DNA of 64,000 bases from an uncultured Sphingomonadaceae bacterium (GTDB taxonomy: Bacteria > Pseudomonadota > Alphaproteobacteria > Sphingomonadales > Sphingomonadaceae): NCBI GenBank assembly GCA_903871605.1, contig CAIQHF010000018.1:101245-165244 (forward strand), given 5' to 3'. Under the pieces are notes generated by a model that was given only the letters and a program-made list of their open reading frames with translations, was not told the DNA's origin and made no database searches. The position numbers were made by a program, and so were the translations under genes. Positions 50,610 through 58,873 of the stretch are shown here, piece by piece. How positions within the stretch are numbered: the first letter of the stretch is position 1; every line of letters begins with the position of its first letter.

Positions 50610-53174
50610 ATGGCGGCGAAGATCGGTTTCCTGTTATGCGCGGGGGCGTCGCTGGTCGCGGCTCCGCAGGTCGCCCGCGCCCAGGCGGCGCCATCGAAGA
50701 CTTCGGCCCTGCCGCCATCTTCCGATGCGGCGAACGACATCATCGTCACCGCGCGCCGTATCGAAGAGCGGCTGCAGGACGTTCCTATCTCGATCACCGT
50801 GTTCAACCAGCAGCAGGTCTCCGATCGCAACATGGTGAACGCCACCGATCTCGCCACCTATACGCCGTCGCTGTCGGCCAACGGCAATTACGGCCCGGAC
50901 AATACCAGCTTCGCGATCCGCGGCTTCGTCCAGGATTCGGGGACGGCGCCATCGGTCGGCGTCTATTTCGCTGATGTCGTGGCACTGCGCGGCCCGTCGG
51001 GCGCGGGGACGCAGGCGGGCGACACCGCCGGTCCCGGCGATTTCTTCGATCTCCGCAACATCCAGGTGCTGAAAGGACCGCAGGGCACGCTGCAGGGGCG
51101 GAACACGACCGGCGGCGCCGTTCTGTTCGTTCCCCAGAAGCCGACCAGCAAGCTGGAGGGCTATGTCGAGGGCAGCTACGGCAATTACAACATGAAGCGC
51201 ATACAGGGCGTGCTCAACCTGCCGCTGAGCGACATCACCCGCTTCCGTATCGCCGTCGACCATGAGCAGCGCGACGGCTGGCTGCACAATATCTCCGGCA
51301 TCGGGCCGAAGGATTTCAACGACATCGACTATACCGCGGTCCGCGCCAGCCTGGTCGTCGATCTGACGCCCGATCTCGAAAATTACATCATAGCCTCCTA
51401 CAGCCGGTCCAACACCAACGGCAGCTTCACCAAGCAGATCGCCTGCAACGATACCGGCGCGAACGCGACCAGCTTTGCCGATCCGCGGTTCCTTGCAGGT
51501 GTCGCCAATTTCGGCGGGCTGCTGGCGTGCGGCCAGCTCGCGCGCGAGAAGGCGGCGGGTGCGGGCTTCTATGATGTCGAGCAGGCCTTTCCGAACCCGA
51601 CGTCGCAGGTCACGCAGTGGCAGCTCATCGACACCGCCACATGGCACGCGTCCGACTCGCTGACGATCAAGAACATCGCAAGCTACGGTCAGTTCGTCGA
51701 CAAGCAGCGCACCCCGCTGTTCGGCACCAATTGGCAGACGAGCGATCTACCGACGCTCTATCAGTTTCTCTTCTTCCGCGGCGTGCCGCCGATCTTCACC
51801 GATATCAATGCGGCACCGGACAGCTCCGATCAGGCGACGTTGACCGAGGAACTGCAGGCGCAAGGTTCCGCGCTTGACGACAAGCTGACCTATCAGGGCG
51901 GCATATACTACGAGCTCAGCCAGCCGCTGGCTGCGTCGGGCAGCGTGTCCAACCAGCTGCTCGCCTGCTCCGACATCGCTGCGGGGCAATGCACGGATCT
52001 TTTCGGTGAAGCCTTCGGCGGTATTCCGGTCGGCGCGCTGAACACCACCAGCGCGCGCACCAGCTTCCGCGACGTCGGTATCTACATGCAGGCGAATTAT
52101 GCGCTCACCAGCACGCTCAAGCTGACCGGTGGAGTCCGCTATACCTGGGACCGCGAAAAGATCAGCGCGACCCGCTATTTCGAGAATTTCAACACCGGCG
52201 TGGCAGTCAGGAGCTGCACCAACCCGCTGCAGGCGCCGAGCTGCCGCGAATATCTCGAGCAGAAATCGAACAAGCCGACCTGGCTGGTCGATCTCGACTA
52301 TACGCCGACCGAGAATATTCTCGCCTACGCCAAATATGCGCGCGGCTACCGCGCCGGCGGGGTCGCGCCCAACGCGCCGGCGGGCTTCCAGTCGTTTGGG
52401 CCCGAGAAGGTCGACAGCTATGAAGGCGGCATCAAGACGAGCTTCCACGGCGCGCTGCGGGGCACTTTCAACGTGTCGGGCTTCTACAATGATTTCAGCA
52501 ACCAGCAGCTCCAGCTGGGCTTCAACACCAATCCCAATTATGGCGGGCCAGGCATCCCCGCGCCGGTGTCGCCGACGACCGCGATCGTCAACGCCGGCAA
52601 GTCGCGCATCTGGGGCATCGAGGTCGAGTCGACGATCACGCCCTTCGCCGGCTTCACCATCGACGCCGGCTACACCTATCTGAACGCGACGATCCGCAAG
52701 ATCCGATCCTTCGGCAACAGCCCCACCCCCGACGGGCTGTTCGTGCCCTCGCAGGCCGAGATACCGCCAGGCACCCCGCTGGTGCTTTCGCCCAAGAACA
52801 AGGTTTCGGTCACCGGCACCTATACGCTGCCGCTCGATCGCCGCATCGGCAGGATTTCGGTGGGCGCGACCTTCACGCACACCGACAAGATGTTCACCGA
52901 TTATGTCTATCTCGATCCGGCGGCGGTGGCGCTGTTTGGCGGGCATAATTACGACACGGTGGCGGCCACCAACCTGCTCAACCTCAATCTCAACTGGACC
53001 GGCATCGGCGGCACGCCGATCGACCTGTCGCTGTTCGCGACCAACGTCACGCAGAAACATTATTACACGTTCATCGCGGGGCTGGGCGGTCTGACCGGCT
53101 TCGGCAGCGAGTTCGCCTCGCTCGGCGAGCCGCGGATGTACGGGATGCGTCTGCGCTATCGGTTCGGCAGCTGA
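50610..53174 (+). CDS. TonB-dependent receptor (catabolic cluster)
   Basis: An 854-residue outer-membrane receptor. The signal peptide ends near VARAQ, the TonB box is NDIIVTARRIEERLQDVPIS, and the plug carries NIQVLKGPQGTLQGRNTTGG and AVLFVPQKPTS. The barrel terminates GMRLRYRFGS. It belongs to the iron-siderophore/organic-substrate group common in sphingomonads, and the following genes suggest an organic acid or ester as ligand. GAGGGGAGG precedes the ATG, and a strong terminator follows the stop. Confidence 0.94.
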   Translation: MAAKIGFLLCAGASLVAAPQVARAQAAPSKTSALPPSSDAANDIIVTARRIEERLQDVPISITVFNQQQVSDRNMVNATDLATYTPSLSANGNYGPDNTSFAIRGFVQDSGTAPSVGVYFADVVALRGPSGAGTQAGDTAGPGDFFDLRNIQVLKGPQGTLQGRNTTGGAVLFVPQKPTSKLEGYVEGSYGNYNMKRIQGVLNLPLSDITRFRIAVDHEQRDGWLHNISGIGPKDFNDIDYTAVRASLVVDLTPDLENYIIASYSRSNTNGSFTKQIACNDTGANATSFADPRFLAGVANFGGLLACGQLAREKAAGAGFYDVEQAFPNPTSQVTQWQLIDTATWHASDSLTIKNIASYGQFVDKQRTPLFGTNWQTSDLPTLYQFLFFRGVPPIFTDINAAPDSSDQATLTEELQAQGSALDDKLTYQGGIYYELSQPLAASGSVSNQLLACSDIAAGQCTDLFGEAFGGIPVGALNTTSARTSFRDVGIYMQANYALTSTLKLTGGVRYTWDREKISATRYFENFNTGVAVRSCTNPLQAPSCREYLEQKSNKPTWLVDLDYTPTENILAYAKYARGYRAGGVAPNAPAGFQSFGPEKVDSYEGGIKTSFHGALRGTFNVSGFYNDFSNQQLQLGFNTNPNYGGPGIPAPVSPTTAIVNAGKSRIWGIEVESTITPFAGFTIDAGYTYLNATIRKIRSFGNSPTPDGLFVPSQAEIPPGTPLVLSPKNKVSVTGTYTLPLDRRIGRISVGATFTHTDKMFTDYVYLDPAAVALFGGHNYDTVAATNLLNLNLNWTGIGGTPIDLSLFATNVTQKHYYTFIAGLGGLTGFGSEFASLGEPRMYGMRLRYRFGS

Positions 53175-53192
53175 CCCTCTTGCTGCCGGCTA

Positions 53193-53227
53193 CCCGCCGC
53201 CGAGGAGATTCGGCGGCGGGCTTTTTT
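53193..53227 (+). terminator. Rho-independent terminator after the TonB receptor gene
   Basis: Perfect 11-bp stem (CCCGCCGCCGA at 53193-53203 with its complement at 53210-53220), loop GGAGAT and a run of six T after one C. It separates the receptor from the SDR gene that starts 24 bp later, so read-through or a promoter inside the receptor end would be needed for the downstream genes. Confidence 0.85.
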
Positions 53228-53250
53228 CTCGAAAGCAACGAGGTGCGCGT

Positions 53251-54153
53251 ATGAACGGGATTGCCGAAGGTCTCCACATCGCGACCGGCGAGAAGGCCGG
53301 CACCGGATCGACGCTGGTCCGCCAGCGCGAACTCGATCTGACCGGCAAGGTCGTGGTCATCACCGGCGCCAGCCGGGGTGTCGGCAAGCAGACCGCGCTC
53401 GATTTCGCACGCCGCGGCGCGCACGTCGTTCTCGCGGCACGGACCGTCGATGAGGATCCGAACCTGCCGGGTACGATCGGCGAGACGCTCGGGCAGATCG
53501 AGCGGGGCGGCGGCCAGGCGATCGCAGTGGCGACCGATCTGTCGCGAGAGGCCGATCTCGTGGCGCTGGTCGATGCGGCGGTGGCGCGCTTCGGCGGCGT
53601 CGATATCTTGGTCAACAACGCGGCCGCGACGACCGGCGAGATCTGGGGGAAGGCTTTTCTGGACCTGACGCGCGAGGAATGGCTCTACCAATTCGCGGTC
53701 AACACGCACGCGCCGTTCACGCTCACCCAATTGGTCGTCCCGATCATGGAAAGCCACGGCGGCGGACGGATCATCAACCTCTCGACGGGAAGCGGCGAGG
53801 TGTTCCGCCAGCCCGAAGAACCCACCAAGCTCGGTGCGGTCGGCGGCTTCAGCCTCGCCGTGCCCGGCTATTATTCGAGCAAGCGCGCGCTCGACCGGTT
53901 CGGCAATTGCATGGCGCCCGAATTCTTCGCCAAGGGCATCGCGATCATCGGGATGCATCCCGGTCTGGTCGCCACCGAACTGGTCGCGATCCGGGTGAGG
54001 GAACGTGGCCTCGATGATAGCGTCGCGGTCCCGATGACCGTGCCCGCGCGGATGATCGTCTATTTCGCGGCCTGCGAAAATCCGTGGGAATATAGCGGCC
54101 GCATCTTCTGGGCCGAGCGCGAGATGGCGCAGATGGGCATCGAGATCGCGTAG
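53251..54153 (+). CDS. Short-chain dehydrogenase/reductase (SDR)
   Basis: A 300-residue NAD(P)-dependent oxidoreductase. The Rossmann motif TGASRGVGKQ lies around residue 37, NNAAA around residue 120, the catalytic Ser in NLSTGSGE, and the active-site Tyr-Lys in GYYSSKRALDRFG. The N-terminal 28 residues precede the fold and have no domain. The product reduces or oxidises an alcohol/ketone; the specific substrate is unknown. It begins just after the receptor terminator and is followed on the same strand by a hypothetical protein, a hydrolase, a second SDR and an acyl-CoA ligase. Confidence 0.92.
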   Translation: MNGIAEGLHIATGEKAGTGSTLVRQRELDLTGKVVVITGASRGVGKQTALDFARRGAHVVLAARTVDEDPNLPGTIGETLGQIERGGGQAIAVATDLSREADLVALVDAAVARFGGVDILVNNAAATTGEIWGKAFLDLTREEWLYQFAVNTHAPFTLTQLVVPIMESHGGGRIINLSTGSGEVFRQPEEPTKLGAVGGFSLAVPGYYSSKRALDRFGNCMAPEFFAKGIAIIGMHPGLVATELVAIRVRERGLDDSVAVPMTVPARMIVYFAACENPWEYSGRIFWAEREMAQMGIEIA

Positions 54154-54241
54154 CCGGCCGACGAGTGGGGACGGGGAAGCGTATGGAATATCTGCAAATC
54201 CCGTCACCCCGACTTCCGCATCTGCGGCCGATGCGGGGGGC

Positions 54242-54613
54242 ATGATGACGAGGTTCGACGCGATCGAGCTGCTGTCCGCGTCGCGAGACGCGCTGCAATG
54301 CCGAGCTGGACGGCTGTCACCGGTCGCCGGCGGCTATCTGTGGACGGCGATCGATTATATCAGCGACGAGCTGGATCAGCTGGTGGCGCGCGATCTGACC
54401 GACGACGGCACTTATGATCCCACGACCGACGCCTTCAAAGCACGAACCGACCGGGGCAGCCGCTTCGTGGGCATCCTCGACGATATCCGATGTGGCCTGT
54501 CGACGGACGATCCCGTCGCGCGGTCCGTCGCGGCTCTCTTGAAGCTGATCCCGAAATCGGGCCATGTATTGGCGCTGCAGACCGCGCAGGCCTCGTTCTG
54601 GGACGAAAGATGA
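54242..54613 (+). CDS. Hypothetical protein (123 aa) in the catabolic cluster
   Basis: A soluble, mostly helical protein (MMTRFDAIELLSASRDALQC, YLWTAIDYISDELDQLVARD, then RSVAALLKLIPKSGHV) with no recognised domain. The stop overlaps the start of the hydrolase gene in an ATGA, so it is co-translated with it and probably belongs to the pathway, perhaps as a partner or small subunit. Confidence 0.65.
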   Translation: MMTRFDAIELLSASRDALQCRAGRLSPVAGGYLWTAIDYISDELDQLVARDLTDDGTYDPTTDAFKARTDRGSRFVGILDDIRCGLSTDDPVARSVAALLKLIPKSGHVLALQTAQASFWDER

Positions 54614-55569
54614 GCCCGGTCCTCTCCCCGTCGCCGCGGCAGGATGCCGCCCGCGCGCAATATCCGGATGGAGTGCCGGATGCGCCATCCCCGCAGGGCG
54701 CGTCCGCCGGATCGGACTGGCTGGCGCCGCTCCTGGCCCGTGCGCCGCATGTCATGTACGTCGCCAGCGCCGGCTCGATGGTCGAGCTGCTGCTGTGGGG
54801 TGAGCGCGGCCGCCCGGGCGTGTTCCTGCTTCACGGGGCCGGCGCGCACGCGCATTGGTGGGACGGTGTCGCGCCGCTGTTGGCCGAGACGCACCGTGTC
54901 GCCGCGATGACGCTGCCCGGCCATGGTGGATCGGGCTGGCGGGATCGCTATTCGAGCGCGGACATCGTCGAAGATGCGCGCGCCTGCATCGCCGCGGCGT
55001 CGCTCGGCGAGGCGGGGCCCCCCGTCTTCGTCGGCCATTCGATCGGCGGCGCGCATCTGATGCACGGCGCCGTTTACGCGCCCGACGCGATGCGCGGCCT
55101 GGTCCTGCTCGATACGAGCTTTCGCACGCCCGGCGGCGGCAAGCCCGTCGTGGGACGATCGGCGCGGCGCATCTTCGCCACCGAGGCGGAGGCGATCGCC
55201 CGCTTCCGCTTGGCGCCGCCGGGGCCGGCGCACGAACAGAGACTGGTCGAGCATGTCGCCCGTCATGCGCTCGTGCGGATAGCGGGCCATGGCGACGAGG
55301 CGGGGTGGTGCTGGCGCGCAGACCCCGCCTATTGGTTCAAGCTCGTGCCCGGAATCGAGCAGGGTCCCTATCCGGTGCCGCTGTGCCCGCGGGTTCCCAC
55401 CGTGCAGATCATCGCCGCACGATCGCACGTCGCAGCGGTCGCCGCGACCCTGCCGCTCGACGACCGCGTGCGCCGCATCTTCCTGCCCGAATGCGGACAC
55501 CACATCATGCTGGATCGCCCGCTCGCGCTCGCGGCGGCGCTCTCCACGCTGCTCGCGGTCTGGCCTTGA
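54610..55569 (+). CDS. Alpha/beta hydrolase
   Basis: A 319-residue alpha/beta hydrolase. The oxyanion-hole motif is LLHGAGAHAHWW, the nucleophile elbow is VGHSIGGAH with Ser144, and the catalytic His lies in LPECGHHIMLDRP near the C-terminus. The first 50 residues are low-complexity and probably flexible. It likely cleaves an ester or lactone or acts on a CoA-linked intermediate. Its ATG overlaps the upstream stop by 4 bases, which fixes the start. Confidence 0.88.
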   Translation: MSPVLSPSPRQDAARAQYPDGVPDAPSPQGASAGSDWLAPLLARAPHVMYVASAGSMVELLLWGERGRPGVFLLHGAGAHAHWWDGVAPLLAETHRVAAMTLPGHGGSGWRDRYSSADIVEDARACIAAASLGEAGPPVFVGHSIGGAHLMHGAVYAPDAMRGLVLLDTSFRTPGGGKPVVGRSARRIFATEAEAIARFRLAPPGPAHEQRLVEHVARHALVRIAGHGDEAGWCWRADPAYWFKLVPGIEQGPYPVPLCPRVPTVQIIAARSHVAAVAATLPLDDRVRRIFLPECGHHIMLDRPLALAAALSTLLAVWP

Positions 55570-55631
55570 AATATGGCTTGATCCGGGGAGGCTTGCGTCA
55601 GTGCACGAGCCGCTAAGACAAGGAAGGCGCT

Positions 55632-56444
55632 ATGGGTGACGATCGCGCGATCGATGTCGAGACCTATGGGCCGTGGGCGCTGATCGTCGGCGGATCGGAA
55701 GGCGTCGGCGCGGCCTGTGCGCGCCGGCTCGCCTCCCAAGGCTTCAATCTCGTGCTCACCGCGCGCAAGCCGGCACCACTCGAGGCGTTGGCGCGGGAAC
55801 TGATCGCGACCGGGGTCGAGGTGCGCCATGGCTCGATCGACCTCAGCCGGCCCGACGCGCTCGAGCGGACCCGCGCGCTGACCGACGACATCGACGTCGG
55901 CCTGCTGCTCTACATCGCGGGTGCCAATCAGACGCGCGGCGAGTTCTTCGATCTGGATTCCGCCGTCTTCCGCTCGGTGATCGCCATCACGGTGACCGGC
56001 CAGACGGAGTTCGCCCATCATTATGGCGGGCTTATGCGCCAGCGTGGGCGCGGCGGCATCGTGCTCGCGGGATCGCTCTCGAGCTTCCTCGGCGCGGCGA
56101 CGCTGGCGAGCTACACGGCGGCCAAGGCGTTCAGCCGCATCTTCAGCGAATCGCTCTGGGCCGAATGCCAGGCGATGAATATCGACGTGCTCCATGTCGT
56201 GGTGGGATATACCGATACGCCCGCGATGCGCCGGCTCGGGCTCGACACCCGCCGCGCGCAGAGCCCCGAGAGCGCGGCGGCGGAGATCGCCGCGTCGATC
56301 CGCGACGGACCGCTGCTGTTTCTGGGTGGCGAACCGAATCTCGCGATTGCCACCACGCGTTCGCGGCTGTCCGATCGGGGGACGCTGATCCGGACCGCGG
56401 CGACGCCGCGTCGCGAGGATATCTCGCAGGCGAGCGCGAACTGA
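55632..56444 (+). CDS. SDR-family oxidoreductase
   Basis: A 270-residue SDR. The cofactor motif is VGGSEGVGAACARRL (slightly unusual, VGGSxGVG), with catalytic Ser in AGSLSSFLG and Tyr-Lys in SYTAAKAFSR. AAGGAAGG precedes the ATG. It lies between the hydrolase and the acyl-CoA ligase on one strand, so it probably oxidises a hydroxyl of the same substrate. Confidence 0.9.
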   Translation: MGDDRAIDVETYGPWALIVGGSEGVGAACARRLASQGFNLVLTARKPAPLEALARELIATGVEVRHGSIDLSRPDALERTRALTDDIDVGLLLYIAGANQTRGEFFDLDSAVFRSVIAITVTGQTEFAHHYGGLMRQRGRGGIVLAGSLSSFLGAATLASYTAAKAFSRIFSESLWAECQAMNIDVLHVVVGYTDTPAMRRLGLDTRRAQSPESAAAEIAASIRDGPLLFLGGEPNLAIATTRSRLSDRGTLIRTAATPRREDISQASAN

Positions 56445-56452
56445 TCGAACCC

Positions 56453-58030
56453 ATGTCCCATGTCGCTCCAAGCCCGCAGGACGCGTTCGATCCGATCCGC
56501 TCCGCCAGGACGTTCCCGCAACTGCTCCGCGCGGTCGCGGTGCGCTACGGCGAAGCCCCCGCGATCGCGCTTGGGGGGGACGGCGTCGAGGCGGAATCGC
56601 TGAGCTTCGCGGGGCTCGAGCGCGCGTCTGCCGAATTGGCGAGAGCGCTGCTCGCGCAGAGTGCGGGCAAGGGGACGCGGATCGGGATCATCGCGGGCAA
56701 CGGGCCGTTTTTCGCCCTGACATTCGCCGCGGTCGCCCGGATGGGTGGTATCGTCGTGCCGATCAGCACGACGATGCGCGCCGACGAACTGGTGCGGGTG
56801 CTGCGGCGATCGGACGTGAGCGGACTGATCGTGCAGCGCCGCCTGCTGGGAACCGACTATGCGCAGCGGCTCGTCGAGGCATTGCCCGATCTCGGCATCG
56901 CGCAAGGCCCGGCGCTCCGCATCGCGGCCGTCCCCTATCTGCGTTGGATCGCATCAACGGATGCGGGCTTGCCGCCCGCCTTCGTCGACCTCGCGACGCT
57001 CGCCGCCAAGGCCGCCTCGCTGGACGACGCGCTGCTGGCCGGGATCGAGGACGAGCTGCACCCGTCCGACCCGATGATCGAGATCTACACGTCCGGGTCG
57101 ACAGCGCTGCCCAAAGGGGTCGGGCACGCTCACGGCCCGGTGCTGTTCCGAACGCATTATCTCCGCGACAAGCTCGCTCCGCAGCAGGGTCAGACAATCG
57201 CCGCGGCGCTGCCGATGTTCTGGGTCGGCGGCCTGATGATGACGCTGCTGCCCAATCTGGCCGCCGGCGCGACCACGCTGTGCACCGAGAAGACGCTGCG
57301 CAACAGCCGCATGGCGATGGGAAGCGTGTTGTCCGACGAGGACATCGAGGCAATGGCCGGCGCCAGAATATATTGGGGGCTCGGGATGAGCGAGACGCTG
57401 GGTCCTTACGCCTATGGCGACGAGCTACGCGCGCCCGGCTTCCCGCTGTGCGCACCGATGGACCATATCGCCGAGGGCTTCGAGGTGCGTGTTGCCGACG
57501 AACATGGCGACACCGTCGCGAACGGCGAGGGCGGCGAGATACAGATCCGCGGCTATGCGGTGACGTCGGGCCTCCACAAGCAGCCGCGCGACCGCTCGTT
57601 CACGCCCGACGGCTACTATCGCACCGGCGACAGGGGGCTGTTCCAGGGCACGCGCCTGCTCTTCACCGGGCGCGAGGGCGATATGATCAAGACCGCCGGC
57701 GCGAACGTGTCGCCTGCCGAGGTCGAGTATGAGATGCAGCAGCTCGCTGGTATCGAGTCAGCCTATGTCGTGGGCCTTCCGGACGCGCAGCGCGGCCAGA
57801 TCGTCGTTGCCGCCGTGGTGGCCGGGGGCGAGGCGATCGACTTCGCCGAGATCGAGCAGGCGCTGAAGCGGCGACTATCTGCCTACAAAGTGCCGCGCGC
57901 CTTCGTTGCGATCGACCGGGAAGACGTGCCGATGCTGCCGAGCAACAAGGTCGCGCGGCGCGAGATCGCCGCGCTGCTGGGGGCGAAGCTTGGATCACAG
58001 CATGAATCCAACGAGTCCCGACTTTGCTGA
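56453..58030 (+). CDS. AMP-binding acyl-CoA synthetase/ligase
   Basis: A 525-residue adenylate-forming enzyme that activates a carboxylic acid as acyl-AMP and then acyl-CoA. Motifs: P-loop YTSGSTALPKGV (around residue 213), GLGMSETLGPYAYGDE (A5), GYYRTGDRG (A7), FTGREGDMIKTAGANVSPAE (A8/hinge) and the catalytic Lys in LPSNKVARRE (A10). Only about 98 residues separate the P-loop from the A5 motif, against roughly 140 in typical members, so about 40 residues of the substrate-pocket region are missing; activity is uncertain. It is the last intact gene of the cluster. Confidence 0.88.
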   Translation: MSHVAPSPQDAFDPIRSARTFPQLLRAVAVRYGEAPAIALGGDGVEAESLSFAGLERASAELARALLAQSAGKGTRIGIIAGNGPFFALTFAAVARMGGIVVPISTTMRADELVRVLRRSDVSGLIVQRRLLGTDYAQRLVEALPDLGIAQGPALRIAAVPYLRWIASTDAGLPPAFVDLATLAAKAASLDDALLAGIEDELHPSDPMIEIYTSGSTALPKGVGHAHGPVLFRTHYLRDKLAPQQGQTIAAALPMFWVGGLMMTLLPNLAAGATTLCTEKTLRNSRMAMGSVLSDEDIEAMAGARIYWGLGMSETLGPYAYGDELRAPGFPLCAPMDHIAEGFEVRVADEHGDTVANGEGGEIQIRGYAVTSGLHKQPRDRSFTPDGYYRTGDRGLFQGTRLLFTGREGDMIKTAGANVSPAEVEYEMQQLAGIESAYVVGLPDAQRGQIVVAAVVAGGEAIDFAEIEQALKRRLSAYKVPRAFVAIDREDVPMLPSNKVARREIAALLGAKLGSQHESNESRLC

Positions 58031-58148
58031 GCGGGCGCGGAACCTGCTGCGAGGTGTCGGAAAGAAATACACGAGGGGCACGTGGAGATGTTCGCGAGGT
58101 AGGCCGAAAATGCGGAGCGGATGCCTTAGGCGAGCGGAGTTTAATTAG
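58002..58148 (+). pseudogene. Possible N-terminal fragment of a lost downstream gene
   Basis: A start (MNPTSPDFAERARNLLRG) overlaps the end of the acyl-CoA ligase gene in the manner of a coupled operon gene. After about 22 residues the product turns into Arg/Cys-rich sequence and ends before the island's right boundary. It may be the beginning of a gene cut off when the element formed. This is weakly supported. Confidence 0.3.
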
Positions 58149-58427
58149 TGTCCGAATTTGAGGAGGGGAATGGCCCCTGAATGTCGTTTTGCGGGTCATT
58201 CCGTCAGTAGCGCCCAGTATGGACGGCACCCGCATGATGCGTCCCGTCGGCCCATGAACGACCGCTATCCCGCGTCGCCGTCCTGGAAGCTGTCCGCCCC
58301 AACCGGCCAAATCTGGGCGTAGTCACGCGATTTCAGAATTGCCTTCTCTGACCTACGAGGCCCGCTTGAAATCGATGATGTGAAGACGGCGTCTCGCGAG
58401 AGCTGAGAAGCACCCTCTATAGCCCAA
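58149..58427. other. Non-coding right end of the island
   Basis: Between the last coding fragment and the right arm-type sites. No gene is recognised. Confidence 0.4.
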
Positions 58428-58452
58428 CTCAAAGTGGGCATGCGGGTGGGCA
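58428..58452. repeat. Putative integrase arm-type sites, right end
   Basis: CTCAAAGTGGGCAT followed by GTGGGCA beginning 12 bp after the first, the same block and spacing as at 22672-22696. It lies about 45 bp before the tRNA-Ser 3' end. Confidence 0.6.
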
Positions 58453-58496
58453 TCACTGGCGCTGCGGCCGCTAAGTCCATGCATCGATTGACATTT

Positions 58497-58520
58497 TGGC
58501 GGAGACGGACGGATTCGAAC
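58497..58520. repeat. Right attachment site (attR) within tRNA-Ser 3' end
   Basis: The copy of the attachment repeat that forms part of the intact tRNA gene; 21 of 24 positions match 22519-22542, with 14 contiguous (TGGCGGAGACGGAC). Confidence 0.75.
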
Positions 58521-58588
58521 CGTCGGTACCCTTTAGGGGGTACGGCGGTTTAGCAAACCGCTGGTTTCAGCCACTCACCCACGTCTCC
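58497..58588 (-). tRNA. tRNA-Ser (GCT), integration target of the island
   Basis: The minus strand gives a class II tRNA: acceptor GGAGACG pairs with CGTCTCC, anticodon loop with GCT in GGTTTGCTAAACC, a long variable arm (TACCCCCTAAAGGGTA), T-arm GGTTCGAATCC, discriminator G and encoded CCA at 58497-58499. The gene is intact, its 3' end restored by the element's own copy. Confidence 0.95.
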
Positions 58589-58873
58589 GGACCGGCAGCG
58601 GCCGATTTCCTAGGGATTTAGGTACCCCCCGTCAACGGGGGACGCGCAGAACGCGCAGAGCACCGCGGTTTGCGGTGGCACAGTCGACGGCACAATCTGT
58701 TCGCGCCCCGTTCCGGCAGCGCGCGCGCCCACCCCCACACGCTCCCTGAGCTGGTCGAGACCAGCACCGCGCTCATCTGAGCGTCTCCTCGCTGCACGCG
58801 CGCACGGCAACCGGATGCGGTTCAGCCGGCGCTTTCGTGCGTCCGTTCGATATCCGCCATGGGGGCCGGATCC

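Larger units (their letters stand above)
22519..58510. mobile_element. Integrated genomic island (~36 kb) in the tRNA-Ser(GCU) gene
   Basis: Left boundary: a partial copy of the tRNA-Ser 3' end at 22519-22542, 200 bp before a P4-type integrase reading into the element. Right boundary: the intact tRNA-Ser gene at 58497. A GTGGGCA pair with the same 12-bp spacing lies just inside each end, as expected for integrase arm sites on both sides of attP. Cargo: DUF2971 protein, ParDE, an IS1595-type transposon with passengers, RND efflux and two-component genes, porin, ModA-like/TonB receptor, and a catabolic cluster. No conjugation, replication or phage structural genes are seen, so mobility would have to be helped by another element. 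Confidence 0.75.

Noticed and set aside
22519..58510. The island as a prophage or conjugative element
   Set aside because: No capsid, terminase, tail, relaxase, type IV secretion or replication genes are visible between the attachment sites.
58610..58810. A 66-codon minus-strand open frame right of tRNA-Ser
   Set aside because: Arg/Ala-rich with no ribosome site; it looks like chance open frame in GC-rich non-coding sequence.
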